From an uncultured Clostridia bacterium (lineage in GTDB: Bacteria > Bacillota > Clostridia > Oscillospirales > Ruminococcaceae), in contig CANQUJ010000006.1 in NCBI GenBank assembly GCA_947627005.1, positions 1-64,000 of the forward strand: 64,000 bases of DNA. The letters run 5' to 3'. The notes under the pieces are model-generated. The model ran no database searches. It saw only the letters and a program-made list of their open reading frames with translations, and had not been told where the DNA came from. The position numbers and the translations under genes were made by a program. Shown here piece by piece: positions 8,787-17,821 of the stretch (its first letter is position 1; every line of letters starts with the position of its first letter).

Positions 8787-11700
8787 ACATATTTTTAAGC
8801 GCCGCAGAAAAAACCGGCTTTTTAAAAGAGCTCGGCGAGGCGATCTCAAAAAGAGAGACCCCGGCCTCGGCGACCGGGCTTTCGGCCGTTCATAAGGCCC
8901 ACGCCGCGCTCTATGCCTCTCAAAACGACGACATTTTGATGATATTCCCGGACGAGGCTTCTGCATTAAAGACGGCTTCGGACATCAACGAGATGGCCGG
9001 AGAGGAAATCGCGGTCTTATACCCTGTAAAGGACTTTTCCTTTGCAAGCATAGAGACCGCCTCGCCGGAATACGAGCACAAAAGAATAGGCGCGCTCTAT
9101 CGCATATTGACCGATAAAGCGCGGGTTTTGTGCTGTTCGGTCGAGGCTGCGATGCAGTCCGCGATGCCGCCTGACAAGCTATTGGATTTTACACTTGACT
9201 TCGCCCCAGGCGAGTCGATAGACCTCTCGGAGCTCGCCGAACTTTTGGTAGAGATGGGCTATTCCCGCTCGTCGCAGACCGAGGGGCGCGGGCAATTTTC
9301 GATAAGGGGCTCGATAATAGACATCTTCCCGGTCGGGGCGGAGCTGCCCTATCGAATCGAGCTTTGGGGCGACGAGATCGACACTATTTCTCTCTTCGAC
9401 GTCGAGTCGCAGCGGCGGATCGACACCGTTAAAACCCTCTCCGTAACCCCTGCGAGAGAGCTTTTGATTCGCCCGGAAGAGCTTATCGAGAAGATAAAGG
9501 ATATGCTTTCGCGTGTAAGCGGCAGGCAGGCGGAATTCATCAAAAAGAACCTCAACGCCGACCTCGACCTTTTAAAAAGCGGGGTCGGGCTTCCGAGCTA
9601 CGACAAATATTATTCCCAGATCTACCCCTCCGGCGCGACGGTTTTCGACTATTTTCCCGGCGGGGTCTGCATGATCTCGGAGTATTCCTCCTGTATAGAC
9701 CGCGCGAAGGCGTTTTCGGTTCAGATGCAGGAGGACGTCAAGCTTTTATACGAGGACGGAATTTTATACAAAGAGACCAACGGATTTTGCTGCGAGTTCT
9801 CCGAGGTTATGGCGCGGGCGGAAAAGCTAAGGCTCGTGTTTTTGGATATGTTCCTGCGCGGCGCGGACATAAGGCTTAAGCGGCTCATCGCGGCCGAGGC
9901 GTATCAGTCCTCCGGCTGGGGCGGCGAGAGCGCTCCCCTTTTTGAAGAGCTCCACTCTTTTGCCGAGCGCGGCTATTGCGCGGTCGTTATGGCCGGAAGC
10001 GAAAAGGCGCGGGATATCCTTCTTGAAGACGTTTTCGCCGAGGGGATAAAATGCCGGAAGCTTACCGAGCAGTCGGAATTTGCGGCGGGAATGGTATATA
10101 TTTCCTCCGGAAGCCTGACCGGCGGGTTTGAATACCCCGCGGCGAAGTTCGCGCTTATCACAAGAATGAAGACCTCGGCCGCGAAAAAGCGCTCGAAGAA
10201 AAAGCCGAAGGACGCCAAAAAAATCAACTCGATAACCGATATTTCGGTCGGCGACCTTGTTGTTCACGCCCTTCACGGAATCGGGCGGTTCAACGGAATC
10301 TCGAAGATAGAGACGAACGGCGTTACGAAGGACTATATCACGATAAAATACGCCGGCGCGGACGTTTTGTACGTCCCGGTGACCCAGCTTGACGCCGTTT
10401 CAAAATACATCGCCCCCGGCGACGACGAGGCGGTAAAGCTCAACAAGCTCGGAACGCAGGAGTGGACAAAGACCCGCGCGCGGATCAAAAAGGCATGTAA
10501 GGATATGGCCGACGAGCTTATCGCGCTTTACGCGAAGCGGCAGCTTGCGAAGGGGTATCAATTCTCGCCGGACAACGACTGGCAGGCCGAATTTGAGGAG
10601 CGGTTTGAATACGAGGAGACCGCGGACCAGCTTCGCTCGGTCGACGAGATCAAGGGCGATATGATGAAACCGACCCCGATGGACAGACTGCTCTGCGGCG
10701 ACGTGGGCTTCGGGAAGACCGAAGTCGCCCTTAGGGCCGCGATGAAGTGCGTTCTCGACTCGAAGCAGTGCGCGATTATGGTCCCGACGACGGTTCTTGC
10801 GTGGCAGCACTACCAAACCGCGATAAGGCGGTTTTCCCACTTTCCGATAAATATCGAGCTTCTTTCGAGGTTCAGAACCCAAAAAGAGCAGAAAGAAATA
10901 GTCAAAAAGCTCGCGAGCGGGGAAATCGACATAGTTATCGGCACCCACCGGCTAGTTCAGAACGACGTTAAGTTCAAAGACCTCGGACTTTTGATAATCG
11001 ACGAAGAGCAGCGCTTCGGGGTCGCCCACAAGGAAAAGCTTAAAGAGCAGTACCCCTCGGTGGATATACTCACCCTCTCGGCTACCCCTATCCCCCGAAC
11101 CCTTAATATGGCGATGTCGGGAATCCGCGACATGTCGGTAATCGAGGAGCCCCCGCAGGACCGCTACCCGGTTCAGACCTATGTTTTGGAGCACCAACAA
11201 GGGGTGATAATCCAGGCGATTCAGAAAGAGCTTCGGCGCGGCGGGCAGGTATACTATATCCACAACCGAATCGAGACCCTTGAGATGTGCGCGTACAGGC
11301 TTCAGCAGCAGCTTCCGGACGCGCGAATCGGAATCGCCCACGGGCAGATGGAGGAGGAACAGCTTTCTGACATCTGGCGGCAGCTTTTGGAAAACGAGAT
11401 AGATATTTTGGTCTGCACGACGATAATCGAGACCGGGGTCGACGTCCCGAACGTAAACACGCTTATAATCGAAGACTCGGACCGATTCGGGCTTTCGCAG
11501 CTATACCAGCTTCGGGGAAGGGTCGGGCGCTCAAACCGCCGCGCCTACGCGTATTTCACGTTCAGGCGGGGGCGGGTTTTAACCGAAGTCGCCGCAAAGC
11601 GCCTCGAAGCGATCCGCGAGCTTACACAGTTCGGCTCGGGCTTTAAAATCGCAATGCGAGACCTTGAGATTAGGGGCGTGGGGTCGATCCTCTCGGCAAA

Positions 11701-12238
11701 ACAGCATGGGCATATGGAGGCGGTCGGGTATGATATGTATCTGCGGCTTTTGACCGAGGCCATCGCCGAACAAAAGGGCGAAGCCCCGCCGAAAGCCCCC
11801 GAAGACTGCCTCGTAGACGTCAGCATCGACGCCTATATCCCGGAGGACTATATCGAGGACCTCTCGTTAAGGATCGACGCGTACCGCAAAATCGCGCAGA
11901 TTTCGGCGGTCGCGGATTCGGAGGACGTCATCGACGAGCTTATCGACCGCTTCGGAGAGCCGCCGAAATCGGTCACCGGGCTTATCGACGTCGCGCTTTT
12001 GAGGAATATGGCCTCGAAGAACGGCATCAAAGAAATCTCGCAAAAGGGCGATTTCATCTATTTTTATATCCGCGAGGCGAATATCCCCGCGATAATGTCG
12101 GTGAGCAAGGCATATAAGGGCCGCGTGCGGGTCGACGGCACCGAAAACGGCTACATCAGCGTGAAGCTCGCGAAAAACGAGGCGCCGATAAAGCTGATGA
12201 AGGGCGTTTTGGAAATCATGGACGGCAAAACCGAATAA
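8783..12238 (+). CDS. mfd: Transcription-repair coupling factor Mfd
   Basis: Mfd displaces RNA polymerase stalled at DNA lesions and recruits the UvrABC nucleotide-excision system. The 1,151-residue protein shows the UvrB-like N-terminal module, the RNA-polymerase-interacting CarD-like domain (about 480-560), then the RecG-like helicase. Walker A is GDVGFGKTEVA near residue 638 and the DEEQ box is near 738. The RAD54-like TRG motif (GRVGRS...) and the C-terminal TRCF domain complete it. Translation is coupled to pth through an ATGA overlap. Confidence 0.97.
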   Translation: MNIFLSAAEKTGFLKELGEAISKRETPASATGLSAVHKAHAALYASQNDDILMIFPDEASALKTASDINEMAGEEIAVLYPVKDFSFASIETASPEYEHKRIGALYRILTDKARVLCCSVEAAMQSAMPPDKLLDFTLDFAPGESIDLSELAELLVEMGYSRSSQTEGRGQFSIRGSIIDIFPVGAELPYRIELWGDEIDTISLFDVESQRRIDTVKTLSVTPARELLIRPEELIEKIKDMLSRVSGRQAEFIKKNLNADLDLLKSGVGLPSYDKYYSQIYPSGATVFDYFPGGVCMISEYSSCIDRAKAFSVQMQEDVKLLYEDGILYKETNGFCCEFSEVMARAEKLRLVFLDMFLRGADIRLKRLIAAEAYQSSGWGGESAPLFEELHSFAERGYCAVVMAGSEKARDILLEDVFAEGIKCRKLTEQSEFAAGMVYISSGSLTGGFEYPAAKFALITRMKTSAAKKRSKKKPKDAKKINSITDISVGDLVVHALHGIGRFNGISKIETNGVTKDYITIKYAGADVLYVPVTQLDAVSKYIAPGDDEAVKLNKLGTQEWTKTRARIKKACKDMADELIALYAKRQLAKGYQFSPDNDWQAEFEERFEYEETADQLRSVDEIKGDMMKPTPMDRLLCGDVGFGKTEVALRAAMKCVLDSKQCAIMVPTTVLAWQHYQTAIRRFSHFPINIELLSRFRTQKEQKEIVKKLASGEIDIVIGTHRLVQNDVKFKDLGLLIIDEEQRFGVAHKEKLKEQYPSVDILTLSATPIPRTLNMAMSGIRDMSVIEEPPQDRYPVQTYVLEHQQGVIIQAIQKELRRGGQVYYIHNRIETLEMCAYRLQQQLPDARIGIAHGQMEEEQLSDIWRQLLENEIDILVCTTIIETGVDVPNVNTLIIEDSDRFGLSQLYQLRGRVGRSNRRAYAYFTFRRGRVLTEVAAKRLEAIRELTQFGSGFKIAMRDLEIRGVGSILSAKQHGHMEAVGYDMYLRLLTEAIAEQKGEAPPKAPEDCLVDVSIDAYIPEDYIEDLSLRIDAYRKIAQISAVADSEDVIDELIDRFGEPPKSVTGLIDVALLRNMASKNGIKEISQKGDFIYFYIREANIPAIMSVSKAYKGRVRVDGTENGYISVKLAKNEAPIKLMKGVLEIMDGKTE

Positions 12239-12241
12239 GCG

Positions 12242-12278
12242 AAAAGGGCCCGAAACTTCGCGTTTTGAGCCCTTTTTT
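12242..12278 (+). terminator. Terminator after mfd
   Basis: AAAAGGGC pairs with GCCCTTTT around an inner short stem and is followed by a T-run. It ends the glmU-pth-mfd operon. Confidence 0.85.
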
Positions 12279-12315
12279 GAAAAAATTCTTGCTATTCAAT
12301 TTTTTAAATAATCCC

Positions 12316-12693
12316 CTATTTCCCGCTCGCGGCCTTGCTTATTCCGATTCTCCTCGCGGCGGTGGCGATGAACTCCGAGTTGGTCGCTTTGCCCTTTTCC
12401 TGGCTGATGGTGTTGCCGAAATATTCTTTCAGCGTGTCGATGTCAGCTCTGCGGAACGCGATTTCGATGGCGTTTCTTATCGAGCGCTCGACCCGCAAAG
12501 GCGTGGTATTATTATGCTGCGCGATTTCGGGGTAGAGACGTGAAGTCACCGCGCGAAGATATGTAGGGTCGCGGTAAACCAGCGCTATCGCGTCGATTAA
12601 GAACGCGTAACCGTTGACGTGAGCCGGAACGCCGAGGACGAAAAGAGTCATACAAATCTCCCGCAAGAGCGCGGGGTCAAATTCTTCGAGCAT
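12316..12693 (-). CDS. Stand-alone Spo0A C-terminal DNA-binding domain protein
   Basis: Almost the whole 125-residue protein matches the Spo0A effector domain, the winged-helix-like part that binds 0A boxes. Diagnostic runs include LGVPAHVNGYAFL, LYPEIAQHNNTTPLRVERSIRNAIE and KATNSEFIATAA. The receiver domain with its phosphorylated aspartate is missing, so activity cannot be set by the usual phosphorelay. A GGAGGT site precedes the ATG. Two exact 0A-box sequences lie upstream, suggesting self-control or control by full-length Spo0A. Whether it competes with Spo0A or has its own regulon is unknown. Confidence 0.88.
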   Translation of the reverse strand: MLEEFDPALLREICMTLFVLGVPAHVNGYAFLIDAIALVYRDPTYLRAVTSRLYPEIAQHNNTTPLRVERSIRNAIEIAFRRADIDTLKEYFGNTISQEKGKATNSEFIATAARRIGISKAASGK

Positions 12694-12720
12694 ATTAAGA
12701 CCTCCAAAAATTTTTATTTT

Positions 12721-12726
12721 ATTATA
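12721..12726 (-). promoter_or_regulatory. Candidate -10 box of the Spo0A-domain gene
   Basis: TATAAT on the minus strand, about 28 bp upstream of the start codon. The -35 position overlaps the first 0A-box region and is a weak match. Confidence 0.55.
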
Positions 12727-12747
12727 CCTCGTTGAGCAATTTTTGTT

Positions 12748-12754
12748 TGTCGAA
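12748..12754 (+). promoter_or_regulatory. Putative 0A box 1
   Basis: Exact TGTCGAA, the core Spo0A recognition sequence, overlapping the expected -35 region of the Spo0A-domain gene. Confidence 0.5.
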
Positions 12755-12765
12755 AAATGTAAAAA

Positions 12766-12800
12766 CGGCAGAATTTTGTAACAATCTACAAATTCTGCCG
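12766..12800. terminator. Bidirectional hairpin upstream of the Spo0A-domain gene
   Basis: CGGCAGAATTTTGTA pairs with TACAAATTCTGCCG with one bulged T. A-rich and T-rich flanks lie on both sides, so it could terminate transcription either way. It lies between the two 0A boxes. Confidence 0.6.
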
Positions 12801-12807
12801 AAATTTT

Positions 12808-12814
12808 TGTCGAA
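12808..12814 (+). promoter_or_regulatory. Putative 0A box 2
   Basis: A second exact TGTCGAA in the same orientation, 60 bp from the first. Confidence 0.45.
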
Positions 12815-12936
12815 TTTTACGCCCAGCCGTGTTTGCCGTAGTAGCGCTTGTGGTTCACCATTATGACTTCTCGAATAAACTTGAACATCGCGCGGACGTC
12901 CTTCGGGTCGGGTGAAAATTAAATGCCGAGGATTTA

Positions 12937-12965
12937 TTGACCGCCGGGCGGGGGTATGGTATAAT
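12937..12965 (+). promoter_or_regulatory. Sigma-A promoter of the cytidine-deaminase-like gene
   Basis: TTGACC (12937-12942), 17-bp spacer, TATAAT (12960-12965). Confidence 0.85.
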
Positions 12966-13004
12966 TTTAACGCTGTTAAAAATCGCGTTTCGGAGGTTGT
13001 TAAA

Positions 13005-13471
13005 ATGAGAAGATACAAATTAAACAGCGATGACAAAAAACTGATAGAAGCAGCGCTCGACGTAATAAATAAAAACTTCGACGACGGAGTTTACAATCAC
13101 ACGGTCGGCTGCGCGGTCCGCTGCAAAAGCGGCAAAATTTACAAAGGAGTTAATTGCGACGGTATTCACGGCGCGTGCGCCGAATACATAGCCATAGGCG
13201 CGGCCGTCTCAAACGGAGAGAGGGAATTCGATACGATAGTCGCCGCGCACGAAAAGCATTTGAACGGCGTTATACCGCCCTGCGGAAATTGCCGGCAGAT
13301 GCTCTTTGAATACTGCCCGGATATAAAGGTAATATTAAACGACGAAAGCGGAAATCTCATCAAGGTCAATGCGTGCGACCTTCTTCCGCTCGCATGGAAG
13401 CCTGCCGTTTGCCGAGTCGGATCTTCCGCCCGCAAATCCTTTGAAAAATTTATATTTTTGCATTTTTCCTC

Positions 13472-13499
<28 letters not shown>
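13005..13499 (+). CDS. Cytidine/blasticidin-S deaminase-like protein
   Basis: This is a zinc-dependent deaminase-fold enzyme. Zinc ligands are visible in CAEYIAIGAA (cysteine in place of histidine, with the catalytic glutamate, about residues 60-69) and PPCGNC (about 90-95). It probably deaminates a cytidine-like nucleoside in salvage. The C-to-E spacing and C-x-x-C also occur in blasticidin-S deaminases, so the substrate is open. I chose the ATG at 13005 because of CGGAGG upstream; an in-frame start at 12912 lies before the promoter. The next promoter overlaps the 3' end of this gene. Confidence 0.82.
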
Positions 13500-14891
<1,392 letters not shown>

Positions 14892-14912
14892 TTTTAGACA
14901 AAAATATTTTCG

Positions 14913-14941
14913 CGGCAGGGCTTAGGCTCTGCCGTTTTTTT
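14913..14941 (+). terminator. Terminator of gdhA
   Basis: CGGCAGGGC pairs with GCTCTGCCG (one G-U) and is followed by seven T. Confidence 0.9.
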
Positions 14942-14944
14942 GCG

Positions 14945-14974
14945 ATGTTACATTTTGTGGCGCGAATGTTACAT
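14945..14974. promoter_or_regulatory. Paired ATGTTACAT operator-like sites
   Basis: Two identical 9-bp near-palindromes (14945-14953 and 14966-14974) are spaced exactly 21 bp apart, two helical turns. They lie directly upstream of the -35 of the XRE-regulator gene and are probably its operator. Confidence 0.6.
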
Positions 14975-14982
14975 CGGCGAGA

Positions 14983-15011
14983 TTGAATTTTTCGGCAGAT
15001 CGAATTATAAT
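14983..15011 (+). promoter_or_regulatory. Sigma-A promoter of the XRE membrane regulator gene
   Basis: TTGAAT (14983-14988), 17-bp spacer, TATAAT (15006-15011). Confidence 0.85.
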
Positions 15012-15042
15012 CAAAACACAAATCACGAAAGGAAGTGCTTGT

Positions 15043-16119
15043 ATGCAATTCAACGAAACGCTTGCAAAGCTTAGAAAAGAACGCGGCTATACCCAAGAGC
15101 AGCTTGCGGAAAAACTCAACGTCTCGCGGCAGGCTGTCGCGAGGTGGGAGTCGGGCGAGACCGCGCCGGACGTCTATATTCTCAAAAATATCTGCGAGAT
15201 ATTCGACGCGTCGGCGAGCGATATTTTAAACGGAACTCCGCCCGAGCCCGCAAAAGTAGAGTTTATCCCCCTGCCCGAAAGCGCCGAAGAAAAGACTTCG
15301 ACGAAGCGGGAACCCTCTAAAAAAACAAAAACCGCTTTCGCCGCGGCCGCCGTCGCGATAGTCGCCTTAAGCGTTACGACGAACGTCGGAATGTTGCTTT
15401 TGGCGAAGGCGCAGCTTATGCCTCGCAGCAAAACGGACGACATCACGCTGAACGCGCAGTCGAAGCTTTCGAGCCTGTCGTATATCGACGAAAACTCGTT
15501 CTGGACCGCCGAGGAATATGAAAAATGGGCGGAGGAGCAGCTTGAATATTATCGCGAGATGTATGAAATCGGCGAAGAGCTTTGGTGGTACACCGAGAAC
15601 GGCGACAAGGTCTGCAAGGCCCTCACCGAGGAGGATTTAAAGAGCATCGAGAAGAGCGTCAACGAGACGCTGAAAACTATCGTCGACGGCGACCTTTGCA
15701 CAAAGGACAAGGTCATAAATTGGACGGGCTCCGACGGGAAAGAGTATTCTATGATAACGGAGGTGGTCTATTTCACCCGCGACGATCAGGCCACTTTTGA
15801 AAGCGAAGTGTCCGAGACCTTCCTGACCTATGACGGCAACGTCGCGACAAACGAAGAAAGCGCCGCGACGGGCAATTCAGAAGCGGGCGGCAGGAGCTTT
15901 GAAGAAGTGTTTGAACCATATAAGAAGTACGGCGTTGAATACCGCGAGGAGAACGGCGAGCGAAAGCTTTATTTCAACGGCACGGCGGTCAGCAAGTTCC
16001 TCGACTTGAGCCCCGACGGCGGAATATATGTCTTCAGCTCTGACGGCGGCGGAGAGATTAGCGTTCAGACGAAGTATAACGACCGAGGCGAGCTCGTCGG
16101 AGTCGAGGAGATCGAATAA
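15043..16119 (+). CDS. XRE-family regulator with a membrane segment and an extracytoplasmic domain
   Basis: Residues 1-64 are a clear helix-turn-helix of the XRE type (LRKERGYTQEQLAEKLNVSRQAVARWE). A basic linker leads to one membrane span (about 103-123), and about 230 residues would lie outside the cell. This layout suggests a one-component membrane sensor-regulator. The outer domain has no motif I recognise. The ATG at 15043 has AAAGGAAG upstream and fits the promoter. Its target may be its own promoter, which carries twin near-palindromes. Confidence 0.8.
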   Translation: MQFNETLAKLRKERGYTQEQLAEKLNVSRQAVARWESGETAPDVYILKNICEIFDASASDILNGTPPEPAKVEFIPLPESAEEKTSTKREPSKKTKTAFAAAAVAIVALSVTTNVGMLLLAKAQLMPRSKTDDITLNAQSKLSSLSYIDENSFWTAEEYEKWAEEQLEYYREMYEIGEELWWYTENGDKVCKALTEEDLKSIEKSVNETLKTIVDGDLCTKDKVINWTGSDGKEYSMITEVVYFTRDDQATFESEVSETFLTYDGNVATNEESAATGNSEAGGRSFEEVFEPYKKYGVEYREENGERKLYFNGTAVSKFLDLSPDGGIYVFSSDGGGEISVQTKYNDRGELVGVEEIE

Positions 16120-16135
16120 AATCCGGGCAGACCGG

Positions 16136-16163
16136 AAAAAGCAGCCCTTAGGGGCTGCTTTTT
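16136..16163 (+). terminator. Terminator after the XRE regulator gene
   Basis: AAAAAGCAGCCC pairs with GGGCTGCTTTTT around a short loop. Confidence 0.9.
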
Positions 16164-16175
16164 AGATTGACAGAT

Positions 16176-16267
16176 AATCAGATTGTCAGAGAACAGATTT
16201 GTTTTTGCGGCTTTGTGCGATTTCGAGCTTTCTATCCTTCTAACTTCTGACTTCTGACAATCTGATT
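16176..16267. repeat. Inverted repeat with 15-bp perfect arms
   Basis: AATCAGATTGTCAGA (16176-16190) and its exact complement (16253-16267) flank 62 bp. TTCTGACTTCTGAC micro-repeats lie in and next to the right arm. No gene is present. It resembles a small non-autonomous element or repeat seed. Confidence 0.65.
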
Positions 16268-16269
16268 TC

Positions 16270-16548
16270 TGACTTCTAACTCCAACACGGCGGCGCGAAG
16301 CCCCACTTGTGCTTGCGGAAAAGCAATCGCATCTTTCCGTCAAGCGAAGCCGGGAGGAATTGCAGAAAGCAATAAGAGCGCAGTTTTAAAACCGCGAAAA
16401 GTTGGTAGCGCCGCGGAGCCGTCGTGAGCGCGCTTGCAAGCGAACAGGCGAAGCAAGCGTGACTTTTCGCGGAAAAGGAGCGGCAGCCCGTCAAGCGAAG
16501 CCGGGATTTGCAAAGCAAATCGCGGCGAGCCAAAAGGGCTCGCCGCGA
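16270..16548. other. Non-coding structured region just left of attL
   Basis: No convincing gene is seen. The stretch carries a repeated GTCAAGCGAAGCCGGGA (about 16339 and 16490) and an inverted pair CCGCGAAAAGT/ACTTTTCGCGG (16392-16402, 16462-16472). It ends with an 11-bp hairpin, CGCGGCGAGCC/GGCTCGCCGCG (16521-16547). It may be a structured RNA or a palindromic repeat, but has no obvious promoter. Confidence 0.5.
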
Positions 16549-16550
16549 CG

Positions 16551-16569
16551 TGGCGGAGCAGGAGAGATT
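16551..16569. repeat. attL, left attachment site (19-bp direct repeat)
   Basis: TGGCGGAGCAGGAGAGATT is identical to the 3' end of tRNA-Ser (CCA through part of the T-arm) at 60084-60102. The integrase gene starts its module right next to it. It marks the left edge of the element. Confidence 0.92.
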
Positions 16570-16608
16570 AAACGTCATACTATATATTGAACATTATTTC
16601 TATTTGTT

Positions 16609-16644
16609 ACACAATATATTGTGTATTTTCAGAAAATGTTACAA
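16609..16644. promoter_or_regulatory. Candidate integrase arm sites near attL
   Basis: A perfect 16-bp palindrome ACACAATATATTGTGT (16609-16624) is followed by ATGTTACAA (16636-16644). The latter is similar to two ATGTGACAA copies near attR. They may be arm-type binding sites for Int or Xis. Confidence 0.4.
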
Positions 16645-16669
16645 TTTAGTTACTTTTTCTTGACTTTCT

Positions 16670-17800
16670 TCACCCTATCCTCCCGACGATATCGCGCACG
16701 TCGCTGTCGTAGAGGTGCCCGTAGGTTTTGGCTATCTGCTCGACGTTGTCGCCGATGAGCTCGGCGACGGTGTGGTAATTCGCGCCGAGGTGTATGCACA
16801 TCGAGACGAACGAGTGGCGCAGGTCGTGAATCCTTATCACCTTGACGTCCGCTTTCTTGCAGTAGCGCCGAAAAGCGCGGGTGATGGTCGTCTCGGGGAG
16901 AGGGCACTCGCCGCCGAAGAAAAACGGCGCCTCGCCCGCATAGCTCGCGAGCTCGTCCCTCACGGTCTTGCAGATCGGAATAGTCTGCGACCTGTCGGCC
17001 TTAGTCGAGGTGATTTTATATGTGCTTCCGTCGATGGTCTTTCGGGTGTAAGTTTTGTTGATGACGATCTTATCGCCCTTGATGTCTTCGGGCATAAGCG
17101 CCAAAAGCTCGCCCTTGCGACGGCCGGTATAGAACATCATCGTGAACAGGCAGTGGAGCCTCGGGTCGTCGACGGCCTCGATAAAGCGGTCGAATTCCTC
17201 TTTTGTCCAGAACTGCATTTCGGTTTTGGGGGCGCGGCGCTTCGGCAGAACGACATCGGAAAGATTGTTCGGGTAGCCGTAGCGGCTTCGGCACCATTCT
17301 AAAAAAGAGGAGAGCAGCGCCCGAATTTTCTTCAAATAGCTGTACGAATACGGTTCGCCGGTGCGCGGGTTCTTCATACTCCAGACGGCGTCCTGCCAAC
17401 GATAAAGTTCCTCTTTCGAGAGAGCTGTTATTTTTTTATCGCCCAGAAGCGGAAGCACGAAGTTTTTATAAATTTTCTGCTTATCGTAGATCGAGCTTTC
17501 TTTGTTCTGCCCGCCGAGGGTGAGCATATATTGCGCGATGAGTTCCGAGACGGTCGGTTCGGCCTTCTCGGGCTTTATTTTTTTGAGAGGATTGTTTTTG
17601 AGGAGCTCGCAGTTTTCGGTGACGAATGAGGTATATGCTTCTTTGGCAAGAGTCTTGGTCTTGTAGCCCGATAAACGCTTGTTTTTCAAAGCCCCGTCCG
17701 GCGTTACGACTCTAAAAAAGACATCGTACACTTTTCCGTGCTTCTTGGTCTGACGCTCTTGTATGCTGTATTTTGTTGAGGAAATATAAAATTGCGGCAT
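16670..17800 (-). CDS. int: Tyrosine-recombinase integrase of the element
   Basis: This 376-residue phage integrase catalyses attP/attB recombination at the tRNA-Ser gene. The N-terminal part fits the AP2-like and SAM-like arm/core-binding domains. The catalytic domain shows the first arginine in TGRRKGELL (near residue 225), HDLRHSF (near 327) and the nucleophile in KTYGHLYDSD (near 360). It reads toward attL, as is usual. It lies at the end of the leftward lysogeny module, 22 bp after the DUF3800 gene, and may be expressed with it. Confidence 0.95.
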   Translation of the reverse strand: MPQFYISSTKYSIQERQTKKHGKVYDVFFRVVTPDGALKNKRLSGYKTKTLAKEAYTSFVTENCELLKNNPLKKIKPEKAEPTVSELIAQYMLTLGGQNKESSIYDKQKIYKNFVLPLLGDKKITALSKEELYRWQDAVWSMKNPRTGEPYSYSYLKKIRALLSSFLEWCRSRYGYPNNLSDVVLPKRRAPKTEMQFWTKEEFDRFIEAVDDPRLHCLFTMMFYTGRRKGELLALMPEDIKGDKIVINKTYTRKTIDGSTYKITSTKADRSQTIPICKTVRDELASYAGEAPFFFGGECPLPETTITRAFRRYCKKADVKVIRIHDLRHSFVSMCIHLGANYHTVAELIGDNVEQIAKTYGHLYDSDVRDIVGRIG

Positions 17801-17821
17801 GGCGAGTATCCTTTCAATCGG

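Noticed and set aside
12817-12888. 23-codon minus-strand frame MFKFIREVIMVNHKRYYGKHGWA
   Set aside because: No ribosome binding site; a stop lies close upstream. It may be the remnant of a gene end but cannot be supported.
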